In this document: positions 21,154 to 29,386 of the stretch, one piece after another
How positions within the stretch are numbered: position 1 is the stretch's first letter
Layout: each line of letters opens with the position of its first letter
DNA from: an uncultured Pseudomonadales bacterium
GTDB lineage: Bacteria > Pseudomonadota > Gammaproteobacteria > Pseudomonadales > Azotimanducaceae
Reading direction: 5' to 3'
Length of the DNA stretch: 37,931 nucleotides
Assembly: GCA_938036875.1 (NCBI GenBank)
Contig: CALHVX010000100.1
Span: 1 to 37,931 of the forward strand
Notes under the pieces: model-generated
Told to the model about the DNA's origin: nothing
The model's input: only the letters and a program-made list of their open reading frames with translations
The model's database searches: none
Position numbers and translations under genes: made by a program

Positions 21154-22338
21154 ATGCGAGACGTAGTAATCGTCGATAGTATTCGGACTGGCATGGCCAA
21201 GTCCTTTCGCGGCAGCTTTAACCTAACTCGATCCGACGACATGTTGGCTCATTGCATCGACTCGTTGCTAGAGCGCAACCCAAACGTATCAGCAGACGAA
21301 ATCGAAGACGTCTACGTTGGTGCCGCTAGCCACACCGGCGAGCAAGACGGCAACCTGGCGCGTTTGGCGGTCATTTTGTCCAAACTGCCTGTCACCACTG
21401 CAGGTGTCACCATCAACCGTTTTTGCTCTTCTGGCTTGCAGTCTATTGCGATGGCGGCCAACCAGATCGCCTCAGGTCAAACCGAAGTGGCCATGGCGGG
21501 TGGTGCTGATTCGATCTCCATGCGTAACCGCCAAAAGCCTGGCAAGTCTGAGCAAAACAGCCGCTTGCTAGCTGAAAAGCCCGATATCTTCATGGCCATG
21601 GGTAACACCGCTGAAGTGGTAGCACGCCGCTACCAAGTGACCCGTGAAGCCCAGGATCAATACTCACTGGAAAGCCAACAGCGCTACGCCAATGCCGTGA
21701 ATCAGGGTTGGATTGCGGATGAAATTACGCCCATGAAAGCCACCATGCTAAAAGTGGACAAAGAGTCTGGCGAAGAAAGCCGCGTTGACGTGATTGTCGA
21801 TAAAGACGAGTGCAACCGTCCGCAGACCACGCTTGAAGGGTTGGCGAAGCTAGCACCAGCCTTTGAAGAAGACGGTTCAGTGACCGCTGGTAACGCATCA
21901 CAATTGTCGGACGGCGCTTCTATGACGCTGATGATGACTGCGGAGCGCGCTGCACAGCTTGGTTTGGAGCCCATTGGCATCTACCGCGGCTTCACCGTTG
22001 CCGGCTGTGAGCCTGACGAGATGGGCATTGGCCCTGTCTTTGCTATCCCACGTTTGCTCAAGAATGCTGGGCTAAACCTGGATGACATCGATCTGTGGGA
22101 ACTGAACGAAGCCTTTGCTTCTCAGTGCCTTTACTCTCGTGACAAGCTAGGCATCGACCCTGCCAAGTACAATGTCAACGGCGGCAGCATCAGCATCGGC
22201 CATCCCTTTGGCATGACCGGTTCACGCACCACGGGTACCATTTTGCGCGAGCTCGGACGCCGCAAGCAGAAGTACGGCGTTGTGACCATGTGCATCGGTG
22301 GCGGCCAAGGCGCTGCTGGGCTGTTCGAAAGGGCATAA
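21154..22338 (+). CDS. Acetyl-CoA C-acyltransferase (thiolase)
   Basis: A 394-residue thiolase that cleaves 3-oxoacyl-CoA to acetyl-CoA and a shortened acyl-CoA, or runs in the condensing direction. The active-site cysteine is C91 ([11 protein letters not shown]), followed by NEAFA, H350 ([11 protein letters not shown]) and C380 (TMCIGGGQG). The start has AGGGGGAA just upstream. There is no partner 3-hydroxyacyl-CoA dehydrogenase next to it, so it is a stand-alone degradative thiolase. It carries a strong hairpin after the stop. Confidence 0.95.
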   Translation: MRDVVIVDSIRTGMAKSFRGSFNLTRSDDMLAHCIDSLLERNPNVSADEIEDVYVGAASHTGEQDGNLARLAVILSKLPVTTAGVTINRFCSSGLQSIAMAANQIASGQTEVAMAGGADSISMRNRQKPGKSEQNSRLLAEKPDIFMAMGNTAEVVARRYQVTREAQDQYSLESQQRYANAVNQGWIADEITPMKATMLKVDKESGEESRVDVIVDKDECNRPQTTLEGLAKLAPAFEEDGSVTAGNASQLSDGASMTLMMTAERAAQLGLEPIGIYRGFTVAGCEPDEMGIGPVFAIPRLLKNAGLNLDDIDLWELNEAFASQCLYSRDKLGIDPAKYNVNGGSISIGHPFGMTGSRTTGTILRELGRRKQKYGVVTMCIGGGQGAAGLFERA

Positions 22339-22357
22339 CGACCCGCTAGCAAGACCG

Positions 22358-22386
22358 GTCGCTAGTAGCCCTGCGCTGCTAGCGAC
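22358..22386 (+). terminator. Terminator-like hairpin after the thiolase gene
   Basis: GTCGCTAGTAGC (22358-22369) and GCTGCTAGCGAC (22375-22386) make a 12-base stem with one T-G wobble and a 5-base loop, followed by TTCTTCCCCC rather than a clean T run. Confidence 0.65.
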
Positions 22387-22410
22387 TTCTTCCCCCCCAG
22401 TGTTAAATTC

Positions 22411-22432
22411 TGTAACAAACTTGTGTAACAAA
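22411..22432 (+). promoter_or_regulatory. Tandem 9-base direct repeats upstream of the two-component operon
   Basis: TGTAACAAA occurs at 22411-22419 and again at 22424-22432, a period of 13 bases. OmpR/PhoB-type response regulators bind tandem direct repeats, so this may be the autoregulatory operator of the regulator encoded in this operon. Confidence 0.45.
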
Positions 22433-22475
22433 TTGAAACGGTCGCGAAATGCGGTGGCAATAGCTGCTAGGCACA

Positions 22476-23276
22476 ATGCCGTCTGTAGGATTTTATTACC
22501 CTTTGCCTGTGAGAAATTGCATCTTTCCAGCCTGGACCATTCAACCGACGGGTTTGCCCAGCTCAGCCAGTAGCAAGGCCGTTGGCGGTGGGCTTTTGCG
22601 TCGCCTTTTGGTAATAGGTGTGGCAATGGGCGGTATGTTTGGTGCGGTAGCAAACGCCTCCGCTGGCATTAGTTTGAGGGTCACCCTGGCAACAACCGGC
22701 TTACCTAGTACAACGCCCTACAATTTGCCCAAAGAGAGCAAAGCTGGGGTCTCGTCAGGGGAGCAGGCGGCTGCTCAAGCCGCAGCGCAGGCCAAAGCGG
22801 CCGCCCAGGCGCAGCTTCGAGTTAAGGTCAAAGCACTAGTTAAGCTGTACGCGGCTAAATCAGACAAAGAGCTCACCAACCTGTCCGCCCAGTGGCAAGA
22901 GTTGCCTCGCTTAGACCAGCAGGTATTGCTGCGAGAGGTAAAGATGCGCATGGCGCGCCAGCGTGGCCGCAAAGGCAGCGTGCAAATACGGACAGAGCGC
23001 CGTTTTGGGCGCCTGCTGCGGCAGGCAGATGGCAGCGTGGTGCGAGTAGAAACTCGGGTTGTGCAGGTTCGTCCAGCAACAAAAGATGAGCAGGCCAACC
23101 AAGTACGGGTTCGTAAATCAGGTTATGGCACCGGATTTGGACGTCGTGCTGTCCAAGGCTCTGGCCAAGAGATTGGACAAGGGACTAGGGCCACACCAGT
23201 CAGGGCAGATGCTCAGCGCGAACCTCAATCCGACGCTGAAATCGAGTTGCAACCAGCGCCGGGCGCAAAACCCTAG
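22476..23276 (+). CDS. Exported protein of unknown function in a two-component operon
   Basis: A 266-residue protein. Its first 35 residues lack family character; a signal sequence then appears (LLRRLLVIGVAMGGMFGAV, cleavage near ASA), so the true start may be a TTG or ATG further in, for example near 22593. The mature part has an alanine/glutamine-rich coiled stretch (AAAQAAAQAKAAAQAQLR), then a helical KSDKELTNLSAQWQELPRL that recalls DUF3106-like proteins, and a very basic region (RQRGRKGS). The tail is disordered. It precedes a response regulator by 67 bases and may sense or modulate the envelope signal for the kinase. Confidence 0.6.
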   Translation: MPSVGFYYPLPVRNCIFPAWTIQPTGLPSSASSKAVGGGLLRRLLVIGVAMGGMFGAVANASAGISLRVTLATTGLPSTTPYNLPKESKAGVSSGEQAAAQAAAQAKAAAQAQLRVKVKALVKLYAAKSDKELTNLSAQWQELPRLDQQVLLREVKMRMARQRGRKGSVQIRTERRFGRLLRQADGSVVRVETRVVQVRPATKDEQANQVRVRKSGYGTGFGRRAVQGSGQEIGQGTRATPVRADAQREPQSDAEIELQPAPGAKP

Positions 23277-23343
23277 CCAACTATCGCCAGGCTAATTACT
23301 CCGGCCCGTACCCTCGCTGGCCCCAACCTTGTAGTCTTAACCT

Positions 23344-24066
23344 ATGACCAACCCTGATGCCGACAGTGCACAACTTCTATTTGTAGACGACGATGAAGAG
23401 CTGCGCGAACTCACCCAAGCCTACCTAACGCGGCAGGGTTTTGAGGTGGCGTGCGCCGAAGATGCCGTTGCGATGGATGCCTATCTAGCCGAGCACACGG
23501 CGGACCTGATTATTCTGGACTTGATGATGCCCGGAGAGCACGGGCTAGATGTTGCTCGACGCTTAAAAACCGTAAGCAACGTGCCGATCATCATTGTGTC
23601 TGCACAAGGTGACGACATCGATCGTATTGTGGGCTTAGAGGTTGGGGCCGACGACTACGTCAGCAAACCCTTTAACCCGCGAGAGCTGTTAGCCCGAGTC
23701 AGAGCGGTCTTAAGGCGCACCGGATTGGGTGTTGGGGAGCATGCTGATACCGAAACCAAGTTTGCCTTTGGCGAGTTTGAGCTGGATATTGCCGCGCATC
23801 AGCTAACGGCTAACGGTGAGCCTATGTCGCTAACCTCTGGTGAGTTTGATCTATTGGCGATTTTGGTTGCCAACCCGAACAAGGTGCTGGACCGCGACCG
23901 AATCTTAGATTTGCTCACCGGCGCTGAACGTTCACCCTTTGACCGCAGCATTGATGTGCGGGTTACCCGCTTACGCGGCAAGATTGAAACCGATCCGACA
24001 AAACCCAACTATATCAAGACGATTTGGGGGAAGGGCTATATGTTCTGCCCCGATGGCGGTGCCTGA
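23344..24066 (+). CDS. OmpR-family response regulator
   Basis: A 240-residue two-component regulator. The receiver domain has the acidic pocket LFVDDDEE, the phosphorylated D59 (LIILDLMMPG) and K108 (VSKPFNP). A winged-helix DNA-binding domain follows (about 140-238), with SLTSGEFDLLAILVANP, the recognition helix RSPFDRSIDVRVTRLRGKIE and YIKTIWGKGYMF. It is followed, with a 14-base overlap, by its histidine kinase gene. The pair is most like OmpR/EnvZ and RstA/RstB. It probably controls envelope genes; the OmpA-family gene downstream is a natural candidate. Confidence 0.95.
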   Translation: MTNPDADSAQLLFVDDDEELRELTQAYLTRQGFEVACAEDAVAMDAYLAEHTADLIILDLMMPGEHGLDVARRLKTVSNVPIIIVSAQGDDIDRIVGLEVGADDYVSKPFNPRELLARVRAVLRRTGLGVGEHADTETKFAFGEFELDIAAHQLTANGEPMSLTSGEFDLLAILVANPNKVLDRDRILDLLTGAERSPFDRSIDVRVTRLRGKIETDPTKPNYIKTIWGKGYMFCPDGGA

Positions 24067-25369
24067 CCTGCTACCCACATCTTTGCTGGCGCGCACCAAT
24101 CTAACCTTGGGTGCCAGCTCACTGGCTATTGTGGTGATTGCTATTGCTGCAATTTATGGCTTTGTGATCCAACCTATTACGGAGCGCTCTGCGCAAGACG
24201 AAGCCGCGTTGATGGTGCTGTCCTTGCAAACTTGGGCCGAGTTGCCACCCGAAGCGCGGTTGTATTTTGAGCTGGAGATGGCTGAGAGCCATGACCTAAT
24301 TCTTAGCGCCGACGTGCGTGAGCTGCCGTTGGCGGACAAGATTGAACCCTACGCACAGCTCTTGGCTGACAAGCTGGGTGAGCGCTTGGACCGGCAGGTG
24401 GAGCTGCGTGAGTCAGATGAATTGTATTGGGCGAACGTGGAGATGGGCGGCTACGATTTGCAGCTTGGTTTCACCGCCACCCGACGCGACATCCAACCTT
24501 TGTACGTGACCATTATTATCAGCTTGTTAGGCGCTGCTATTGTGTTTGCAACCTCGCTGTATCTGGTGACCCGCATCACGCGCCCTTTGGTGCAAGCAGC
24601 CCAGCGCGCAGAAACCTTTCGGGGTGCCCAAGATTTTGAGTTGCTCCCAGAGCAGGGTCCAGCAGAACTGGTGTCACTGGCAAAAAACTTCAACACCATG
24701 GCGCGAGACATCTCTGCGCTGTTGGCCAACCGGACTACCTTGCTATCGGGCATTTCGCATGACTTGCGGACCCCGATTACACGCATGCGCTTGGCGGTTG
24801 AGCTATTGCCAGATTCCATTGAGGATGGGCTCAAGCCGCGTTTGGAGCGTAACTTAGAAGCCATGGATACGTTGATCCAAGATGCACTGCAGTTTGCGCG
24901 TGGCACGGTTGAACCAGTACAACAGTTGGATTTGCCTGAGTTGCTAACGGATATCTTGGCCGGCACAGCGCCCGGGTTATCGTTGGAGATTGAATCGCGC
25001 CCACCAGGACCGGTAGCGGTTGCGCCAGGTGCGTTGCGGCGCGTTCTGGTCAATCTGGTGGATAACGCGCAGACCTACGGAGAAGAGGTTGCCGTGGTCT
25101 TATCGGGCAGCCGGATTCAGGTGTTGGACAGTGGCCCGGGAATTCCCGTAGATCAGCGAGAGGCGGTGTTTGAGCCGTTCTTTCGGCTGGAAAGCTCACG
25201 TAGCGCCTCCACCGGTGGCAGCGGTTTAGGGCTAGCGATAGTGCGACAGCTTTGCCAAGCACAGGGCTGGAAGATTTCGATCCACAGCCGAACCCAAGAA
25301 AGGCATGAAGCTAACCCAAACCCCGGGACATGTGTGGAGTTGGCTCTAGAACCGGCATTAAATGGGTGA
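24053..25369 (+). CDS. Sensor histidine kinase, EnvZ-like
   Basis: A 438-residue inner-membrane kinase. Helices at about 21-40 and 151-172 flank a periplasmic sensor domain of about 110 residues. A HAMP domain follows (TRITRPLVQAAQRAE), then the H box GISHDLRTPITRMRLAVELL with H236, the N box LVNLVDNAQTYG, the G1 box VLDSGPGIP and the G2 box GGSGLGLAIV. The residues after His (D, L, R) match EnvZ-type HisKA domains. The ATG at 24053 overlaps the regulator gene; the longer frame to 23939 is an artefact of that overlap. The sensor domain has no cysteines or recognised ligand motif. Confidence 0.95.
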   Translation: MAVPDLLPTSLLARTNLTLGASSLAIVVIAIAAIYGFVIQPITERSAQDEAALMVLSLQTWAELPPEARLYFELEMAESHDLILSADVRELPLADKIEPYAQLLADKLGERLDRQVELRESDELYWANVEMGGYDLQLGFTATRRDIQPLYVTIIISLLGAAIVFATSLYLVTRITRPLVQAAQRAETFRGAQDFELLPEQGPAELVSLAKNFNTMARDISALLANRTTLLSGISHDLRTPITRMRLAVELLPDSIEDGLKPRLERNLEAMDTLIQDALQFARGTVEPVQQLDLPELLTDILAGTAPGLSLEIESRPPGPVAVAPGALRRVLVNLVDNAQTYGEEVAVVLSGSRIQVLDSGPGIPVDQREAVFEPFFRLESSRSASTGGSGLGLAIVRQLCQAQGWKISIHSRTQERHEANPNPGTCVELALEPALNG

Positions 25370-25439
25370 AAGCTGCAGTTTTTCAGAATGTCTCAACTTT
25401 TAATCAAGCAGCTTGAAACAAACGGAAACAAACTCCTTG

Positions 25440-25652
25440 GTTCAGGAAATTCCCCAGAAACAGCTTGGGTGCATAGTAGCAACCGTGGCCACAACGCCAC
25501 GTTCTCTATCCCCTTGAGACCTTTTCGAAGGTCCACCCGACCGTCGGCCGCCTCTCCCGGCCGGCGGTTACTCTCTCCTTCTAGCACCCTGTGGAATCTT
25601 GGATTCTTGGAATTTGGGTCGAAAGCGCCGTTGCTGGTTGAGGCGTTTTTTT
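25440..25652 (+). ncRNA. Candidate structured small RNA with its own terminator
   Basis: The 488-base gap between the kinase and OmpA genes has no credible protein gene. It contains three consecutive hairpins: CGTGGC/GCCACG (25484-25501), GACCTT/AAGGTC closed by a TTCG tetraloop (25518-25533), and CCGTCGGCCG/CGGCCGGCGG with one wobble (25541-25567). A terminator follows at 25622-25652. Three GGA triplets 9-10 bases apart (25592-25613) lie in the single-stranded stretch between, reminiscent of CsrA/RsmA-binding RNAs, though not in hairpin loops. No good promoter is evident, so the 5' end is a guess; it might be a processed 3' UTR of the kinase operon. It matches none of the well-known RNAs I can recall. 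Confidence 0.5.
25622..25652 (+). terminator. Intrinsic terminator ending the candidate RNA
   Basis: AAAGCGCC (25622-25629) pairs with GGCGTTTT (25642-25649) with one G-T wobble, and the T run continues to 25652. Confidence 0.7.
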
Positions 25653-25857
25653 CTTTCTAGCAGTCAAAAAAATCAAGAAAACTGCGCAAAAAGCCGCTCG
25701 ACTCTCCACCTAGCTGGATCTTGACGCGCTCAGGGCATTTTGCGGTTATTCTGGTGGCTCTCAGGGTGTACATCAGCAGATGGTTGGCCTAACCTACCGC
25801 CGATTTTGCGTAGACTGTGGTCTCACACGGTTGGCAAAAACCATAGAGAGGAGAGAT

Positions 25858-27168
25858 ATGAAACAGTTATTTACGTTGCTAGCGGCCCTTGTCCTAGTTG
25901 GTGCAAGTAGTGCTGTAAACGCAGATGAGTATGGTGGCCCTGGCAAAGGCCAAATTTACCTAACACCTGGTATTGGTTACATGGAGCCGCCCGATGACAT
26001 CGACGCGAAAGATGGCTCTGTCGGTCCAGCGGGTCTTATAGGCTTTGGACTCACCGATCGTTTGAACTTTGAGATATTGTTGGGCAAGAACGATATTGAC
26101 TACACCATCGGCGGCGCTGACCTAGACGACGAAGCCAATTTGGTTTGGGCTAACTTGCTCTACAAGCCAACCAAACCTTGGGGCGCTTGGCAGTCATTCC
26201 TGCTATTGGGTGGTGGCGAAACCGAGTACAACTTCGAACGCGCTCGTCGGTCTCTAGACGATAGCCAATTTAACGTTGGTGCTGGTGTGTTTGGTGCGTT
26301 AAGCCCACGCTTTTCTTTACGCTCAGATATTCGCGGTGTTTACAGCGATTCCTCCGGTAGCTTCAAGCCTTACCTCTTTCTTGGTCTCACCGGCATCCTG
26401 GGTGCGGTAGAGAATCGCGCACCGGCAGACACCGATGGTGATGGCGTTAGCGATCGTCGTGACAAGTGCCCGAACACGCCTCCTGGCCGTACTGTGAACG
26501 AAAACGGTTGCGAGCTAGACAGTGATGGCGACGGTGTTGTTGATGGCGATGATGCTTGCCCGAATACACCTGCTGGTAAGACCGTTGATAACCGCGGTTG
26601 CCCTCCAGATGCCGACAGCGATGGTGACGGTGTTGCCGATCGCAATGATGATTGCCCGAACACTCCAACTGGCGTTGCCGTAGATTCACGCGGTTGCCCA
26701 GTGGACAGCGACGGCGATGGTGTTCCCGACTACCAAGACAAGTGCCCAGACTCTGAAGCTGGCGCTAAGGTGGATGCAGAAGGTTGCTACGTTGAGCTAG
26801 ATGAGACGGTAACCATCAACCTGAACTTGGAGTTTGACTCCAACTCAGCTGAGATCCGCACGTCGGAGTATGGCAAGATTCAAGAAGTCACCGACTTCTT
26901 ACGTCAATACCCAACGACCAGTGCGGTGCTTGAAGGCCACACCGATAGCAGTGGTGCAGCTAGCTACAACCAGCAGCTGTCTGAGCGTCGTGCTCGTGCG
27001 GTATACAACTACTTGGTTAACCAAGCGAATGTTGCAGCCGGTCGATTGAGCTTTGTTGGTTACGGTGAGGCTAACCCCATCGCATCTAATGACACTCGAG
27101 AAGGTAAGCAAACCAACCGTCGCGTCTCTGCTGTGGTATCTGCCACGCGCAAGGTTCGCGCTAAGTAA
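25858..27168 (+). CDS. OmpA-family outer-membrane protein with calcium-binding TSP3 repeats
   Basis: A 436-residue outer-membrane protein. After a signal peptide (LLAALVLVGASSAVNA) comes a beta-barrel of about 160 residues ending at GLTGILGAVENR. Four thrombospondin type 3 repeats follow, each DxDGDGVxDxxDxCPNTPxG, whose Asp residues bind Ca2+. The C-terminal OmpA domain, with EGHTDSSGAASYNQQLSERRA, binds peptidoglycan. The layout is that of the OprF/OmpA group and the protein is probably abundant. GAGAGGAGAG precedes the ATG at 25858. The stop is followed by a strong double terminator. The OmpR/EnvZ-type genes upstream may regulate it. Confidence 0.95.
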   Translation: MKQLFTLLAALVLVGASSAVNADEYGGPGKGQIYLTPGIGYMEPPDDIDAKDGSVGPAGLIGFGLTDRLNFEILLGKNDIDYTIGGADLDDEANLVWANLLYKPTKPWGAWQSFLLLGGGETEYNFERARRSLDDSQFNVGAGVFGALSPRFSLRSDIRGVYSDSSGSFKPYLFLGLTGILGAVENRAPADTDGDGVSDRRDKCPNTPPGRTVNENGCELDSDGDGVVDGDDACPNTPAGKTVDNRGCPPDADSDGDGVADRNDDCPNTPTGVAVDSRGCPVDSDGDGVPDYQDKCPDSEAGAKVDAEGCYVELDETVTINLNLEFDSNSAEIRTSEYGKIQEVTDFLRQYPTTSAVLEGHTDSSGAASYNQQLSERRARAVYNYLVNQANVAAGRLSFVGYGEANPIASNDTREGKQTNRRVSAVVSATRKVRAK

Positions 27169-27176
27169 GGTTGGCC

Positions 27177-27239
27177 AAGGCTTAATGGTGGTGGCGAGTG
27201 GCAACACTCGCCGCTAGCAGCTAAGCCTTTCAGTTTTTT
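27177..27239 (+). terminator. Two-tier terminator after the OmpA gene
   Basis: An outer stem AAGGCTTA/TAAGCCTT (27177-27184 with 27222-27229) encloses an inner perfect stem GGCGAGTG/CACTCGCC with a GCAA tetraloop (27193-27212), followed by six T (27234-27239). Confidence 0.85.
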
Positions 27240-27240
27240 G

Positions 27241-27267
27241 TTGCGGCCGCTTTGATAGCGGCCGCAA
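27241..27267. terminator. Second perfect hairpin in tandem
   Basis: TTGCGGCCGC and GCGGCCGCAA form a perfect 10-base stem with a 7-base loop immediately after the first terminator's T run. It may act as a back-up terminator or insulate the next gene. Confidence 0.7.
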
Positions 27268-27333
27268 TTGGTTTTAGCCTGGATTTTTTGTGCATTACCT
27301 AGTGCGCGATGCCCAGAACAAAGGATGAGCACA

Positions 27334-27987
27334 ATGAAGATACTTGCAAAAATGGCGTTGGCCTTGACCCTAGGTTTGTTAGTGACCGCTTGCGAAAGCA
27401 CCTACTACAGCGCCTGGGAATCGCTTGGAAAAGAGAAGCGTGACCTGCTTGTAGATCGGGTAGAAGATGCAATGGGTGCTCAAGAAGATGCCAAAGAAGA
27501 GTTCAAAGATGCGTTGGAACAGTTTTCTTCGGTTGTTTCTGTTGAACCCAGCAAGCTTAAGAGCGTTTATGAAGATCTCAGCTCGTCGTACGAAGACGCT
27601 GAGGAGCAGGCGGCTGAAGTAAGCGATCATATCGATCGTGTCGAAGATGTTTCTGAAGATCTCTTCAAAGAATGGAAGGGTGAGCTTGATGAGATTTCGA
27701 ACGCCAAACTGCGCGGTTCCAGTGCTACCCAGTTAAAGACATCCCAAGCCAAGTATGCAGAGCTGATCAAAGCTATGCGTCGAGCCGAGTCTCGTATGGC
27801 GCCTGTGTTGTCAGCGTTTAAAGACAACGTTTTGTTTCTCAAGCACAACCTCAATGCACAGGCGATTACTTCGTTGAAGTCTGAACTGACCGGCATTGAA
27901 AACAACGTGGGTACGTTGATCCGCGAGATGGAAGCCTCAATTGCTGAATCGCAAGACTTCATCCGCGACATGGAGCTGATTCAGTAG
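27334..27987 (+). CDS. DUF2959 family lipoprotein
   Basis: A 217-residue lipoprotein: signal MKILAKMALALTLGLLVTAC with the lipid-carrying Cys at residue 20. The mature part is a long, charged, mostly helical coiled-coil protein (KRDLLVDRVEDAMGAQEDAK, further helices to the end), fitting the DUF2959 family, whose role is unknown. AAAGGA 8 bases before ATG 27334 decides the start over ATG 27325 and the longer frame from 27268. It precedes the enoyl-CoA hydratase gene by 8 bases; this may be a chance operon, since the functions look unrelated. Confidence 0.87.
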   Translation: MKILAKMALALTLGLLVTACESTYYSAWESLGKEKRDLLVDRVEDAMGAQEDAKEEFKDALEQFSSVVSVEPSKLKSVYEDLSSSYEDAEEQAAEVSDHIDRVEDVSEDLFKEWKGELDEISNAKLRGSSATQLKTSQAKYAELIKAMRRAESRMAPVLSAFKDNVLFLKHNLNAQAITSLKSELTGIENNVGTLIREMEASIAESQDFIRDMELIQ

Positions 27988-27995
27988 CAACCGAT

Positions 27996-28778
27996 ATGAG
28001 CGAAGGTTACCAGCAGATACTCACCGAGCGCCGTGGCCCCATGGCGCTGATTACGATAAACCGACCAGATAAGCACAACGCCATCTCGTTAGAGACCCTG
28101 GCTGAGCTGCAGCATGCCGTAGCGGTGGCAGGGGAAGACGAAGCGGTTCGGGTGCTCACCATTACCGGTGCAGGCGACCGAGCCTTTGCTGCCGGGTCCG
28201 ATTTGGGTGAAGTACTACATCGCGATTTCAAAAAAGCGTTGGAGCCCATCGTTCAAGGCTTGGCGGCGCAGCTTGAAGCGCTGCCCAAACCGACCATTGC
28301 GGCCATCAACGGCATTTGCATGGGCGGTGGCCTGGAGGTTGCTCTAGGTTGTGATCTGCGGGTGGCAGCGCCTAATGCTCGCTTTGCGACCCCTGAGGGC
28401 AAACTGGGCATCATCCCGGGTGGCGGTGCCACAGCCCGCTTGCCGCGTATTGTAGGCCGTGGTTGGGGTATGGAGATGCTGCTGATGGGTGAGCCGATAG
28501 ATGCGGATCGTGCGCTCCAAATTGGCTTGGTAACACGCATTGTGCCCGCTGACGAGCTGTTGGATGAAGCGCTACGCATGGCGGAACATCTGGCCAGCTT
28601 TGCCCCCTTTGTGCCTCGAACCATGAAAGCCATGGTGCATTTCGGGATGGAGGCCAGCATGGCGGGGGCATTGATGTTCGAAAAGTACGCCCAAGGTGCT
28701 TTGGTGCAAACCGAAGACAAGCAAGAGGGCATTAGCGCCTTTTTAGAGAAGCGGGACCCGGACTTTAAGGGGCGCTAG
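27996..28778 (+). CDS. Enoyl-CoA hydratase/isomerase family protein
   Basis: A 260-residue crotonase-fold enzyme that hydrates 2-enoyl-CoA in beta-oxidation. The oxyanion-hole segments FAAGSDLGE and GICMGGGLEVALGCD and the second catalytic Glu in TPEGKLGIIPGGGATARL are both present, so true hydratase activity is likely. The C-terminal helices are complete. It starts 8 bases after the DUF2959 lipoprotein gene and is followed by a MaoC-type pair after 95 bases. Chain-length specificity cannot be read from sequence. Confidence 0.92.
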   Translation: MSEGYQQILTERRGPMALITINRPDKHNAISLETLAELQHAVAVAGEDEAVRVLTITGAGDRAFAAGSDLGEVLHRDFKKALEPIVQGLAAQLEALPKPTIAAINGICMGGGLEVALGCDLRVAAPNARFATPEGKLGIIPGGGATARLPRIVGRGWGMEMLLMGEPIDADRALQIGLVTRIVPADELLDEALRMAEHLASFAPFVPRTMKAMVHFGMEASMAGALMFEKYAQGALVQTEDKQEGISAFLEKRDPDFKGR

Positions 28779-28873
28779 ACTGGGCGCTACGACGGCTTAC
28801 CGCTAGCGATTGTCTTTGCCCACTGTCTTTGGCTACTCTAGGGCCACATAAGACAGATAACTAGGGGGAGACC

Positions 28874-29374
28874 ATGGCGGTAGATCGCTTTCCAGTGGAA
28901 GCTAGCCACATCATGATGTTCGCGCGTTCAATAGGCGATGCGAATGAAATTTACTACAGCGACGATTATGCAAAGGGCACCGAGCCCGGAAAAATCATTG
29001 CACCACCCACCTTTGCGCAGTCCAGCGCTCAGTTTGACCCAGACTATTTCTTGCGGCCCAAAGTGGGTGAAGACTGGTTTGGTTCCGGCGGCAGCCCAAC
29101 CGGTGTTAAGCCTAAGAAAGAAAAGAGCGGCGGCGGTGGCGGTGGTGGCGGCGGTCTTCACGCCGAGCAGCACTTTGAATATCACCGGCATATTTCTCCA
29201 GGTGATGTACTCACGGCAACCAACGGTCCGGGTAAAACTTGGGAAAAAGAAAGTAAGCGCGCTGGCAAGCTGGTGTTCTCTGAAACCGTGACCGAGTACC
29301 GCGACCAAAACGGCGAGCTGGTTATCACTGCACGTGGCGTCGGTGTTCGTACCGAACGTCCCGTAGAACAATAG
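28874..29374 (+). CDS. MaoC-like dehydratase, FAS1-type N-terminal hot-dog domain, with a polyglycine loop
   Basis: A 166-residue hot-dog-fold protein of the FAS1-like/MaoC N-terminal family. It probably supplies the substrate-binding half of a two-subunit (R)-specific hydratase with the next gene. Family pieces are ASHIMMFARSIGDANEIYY and IIAPPTFAQS at the start, then FEYHRHISPGDVLTAT and a C-terminal strand. Between them lies an unusual insert rich in Lys, Gly and Ser with nine glycines in a row (29129-29155). It lacks the hydratase Asp/His motif, as is usual for this half. The neighbour starts 12 bases later. Confidence 0.88.
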   Translation: MAVDRFPVEASHIMMFARSIGDANEIYYSDDYAKGTEPGKIIAPPTFAQSSAQFDPDYFLRPKVGEDWFGSGGSPTGVKPKKEKSGGGGGGGGGLHAEQHFEYHRHISPGDVLTATNGPGKTWEKESKRAGKLVFSETVTEYRDQNGELVITARGVGVRTERPVEQ

Positions 29375-29386
29375 GAGAGCTGGGTT

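Noticed and set aside
20976-21242. Minus-strand frame upstream of the thiolase gene
   Set aside because: It overlaps the thiolase start and its ribosome site and has no recognisable product.
22411-22432. CpxR box
   Set aside because: CpxR sites have GTAAA repeated with 5 bases between; here the repeat is GTAAC with a longer spacing.
25388-25660. 90-codon open frame in the gap before the OmpA gene
   Set aside because: No ribosome site, no family, it covers three hairpins and ends inside the terminator; an RNA is the better reading.
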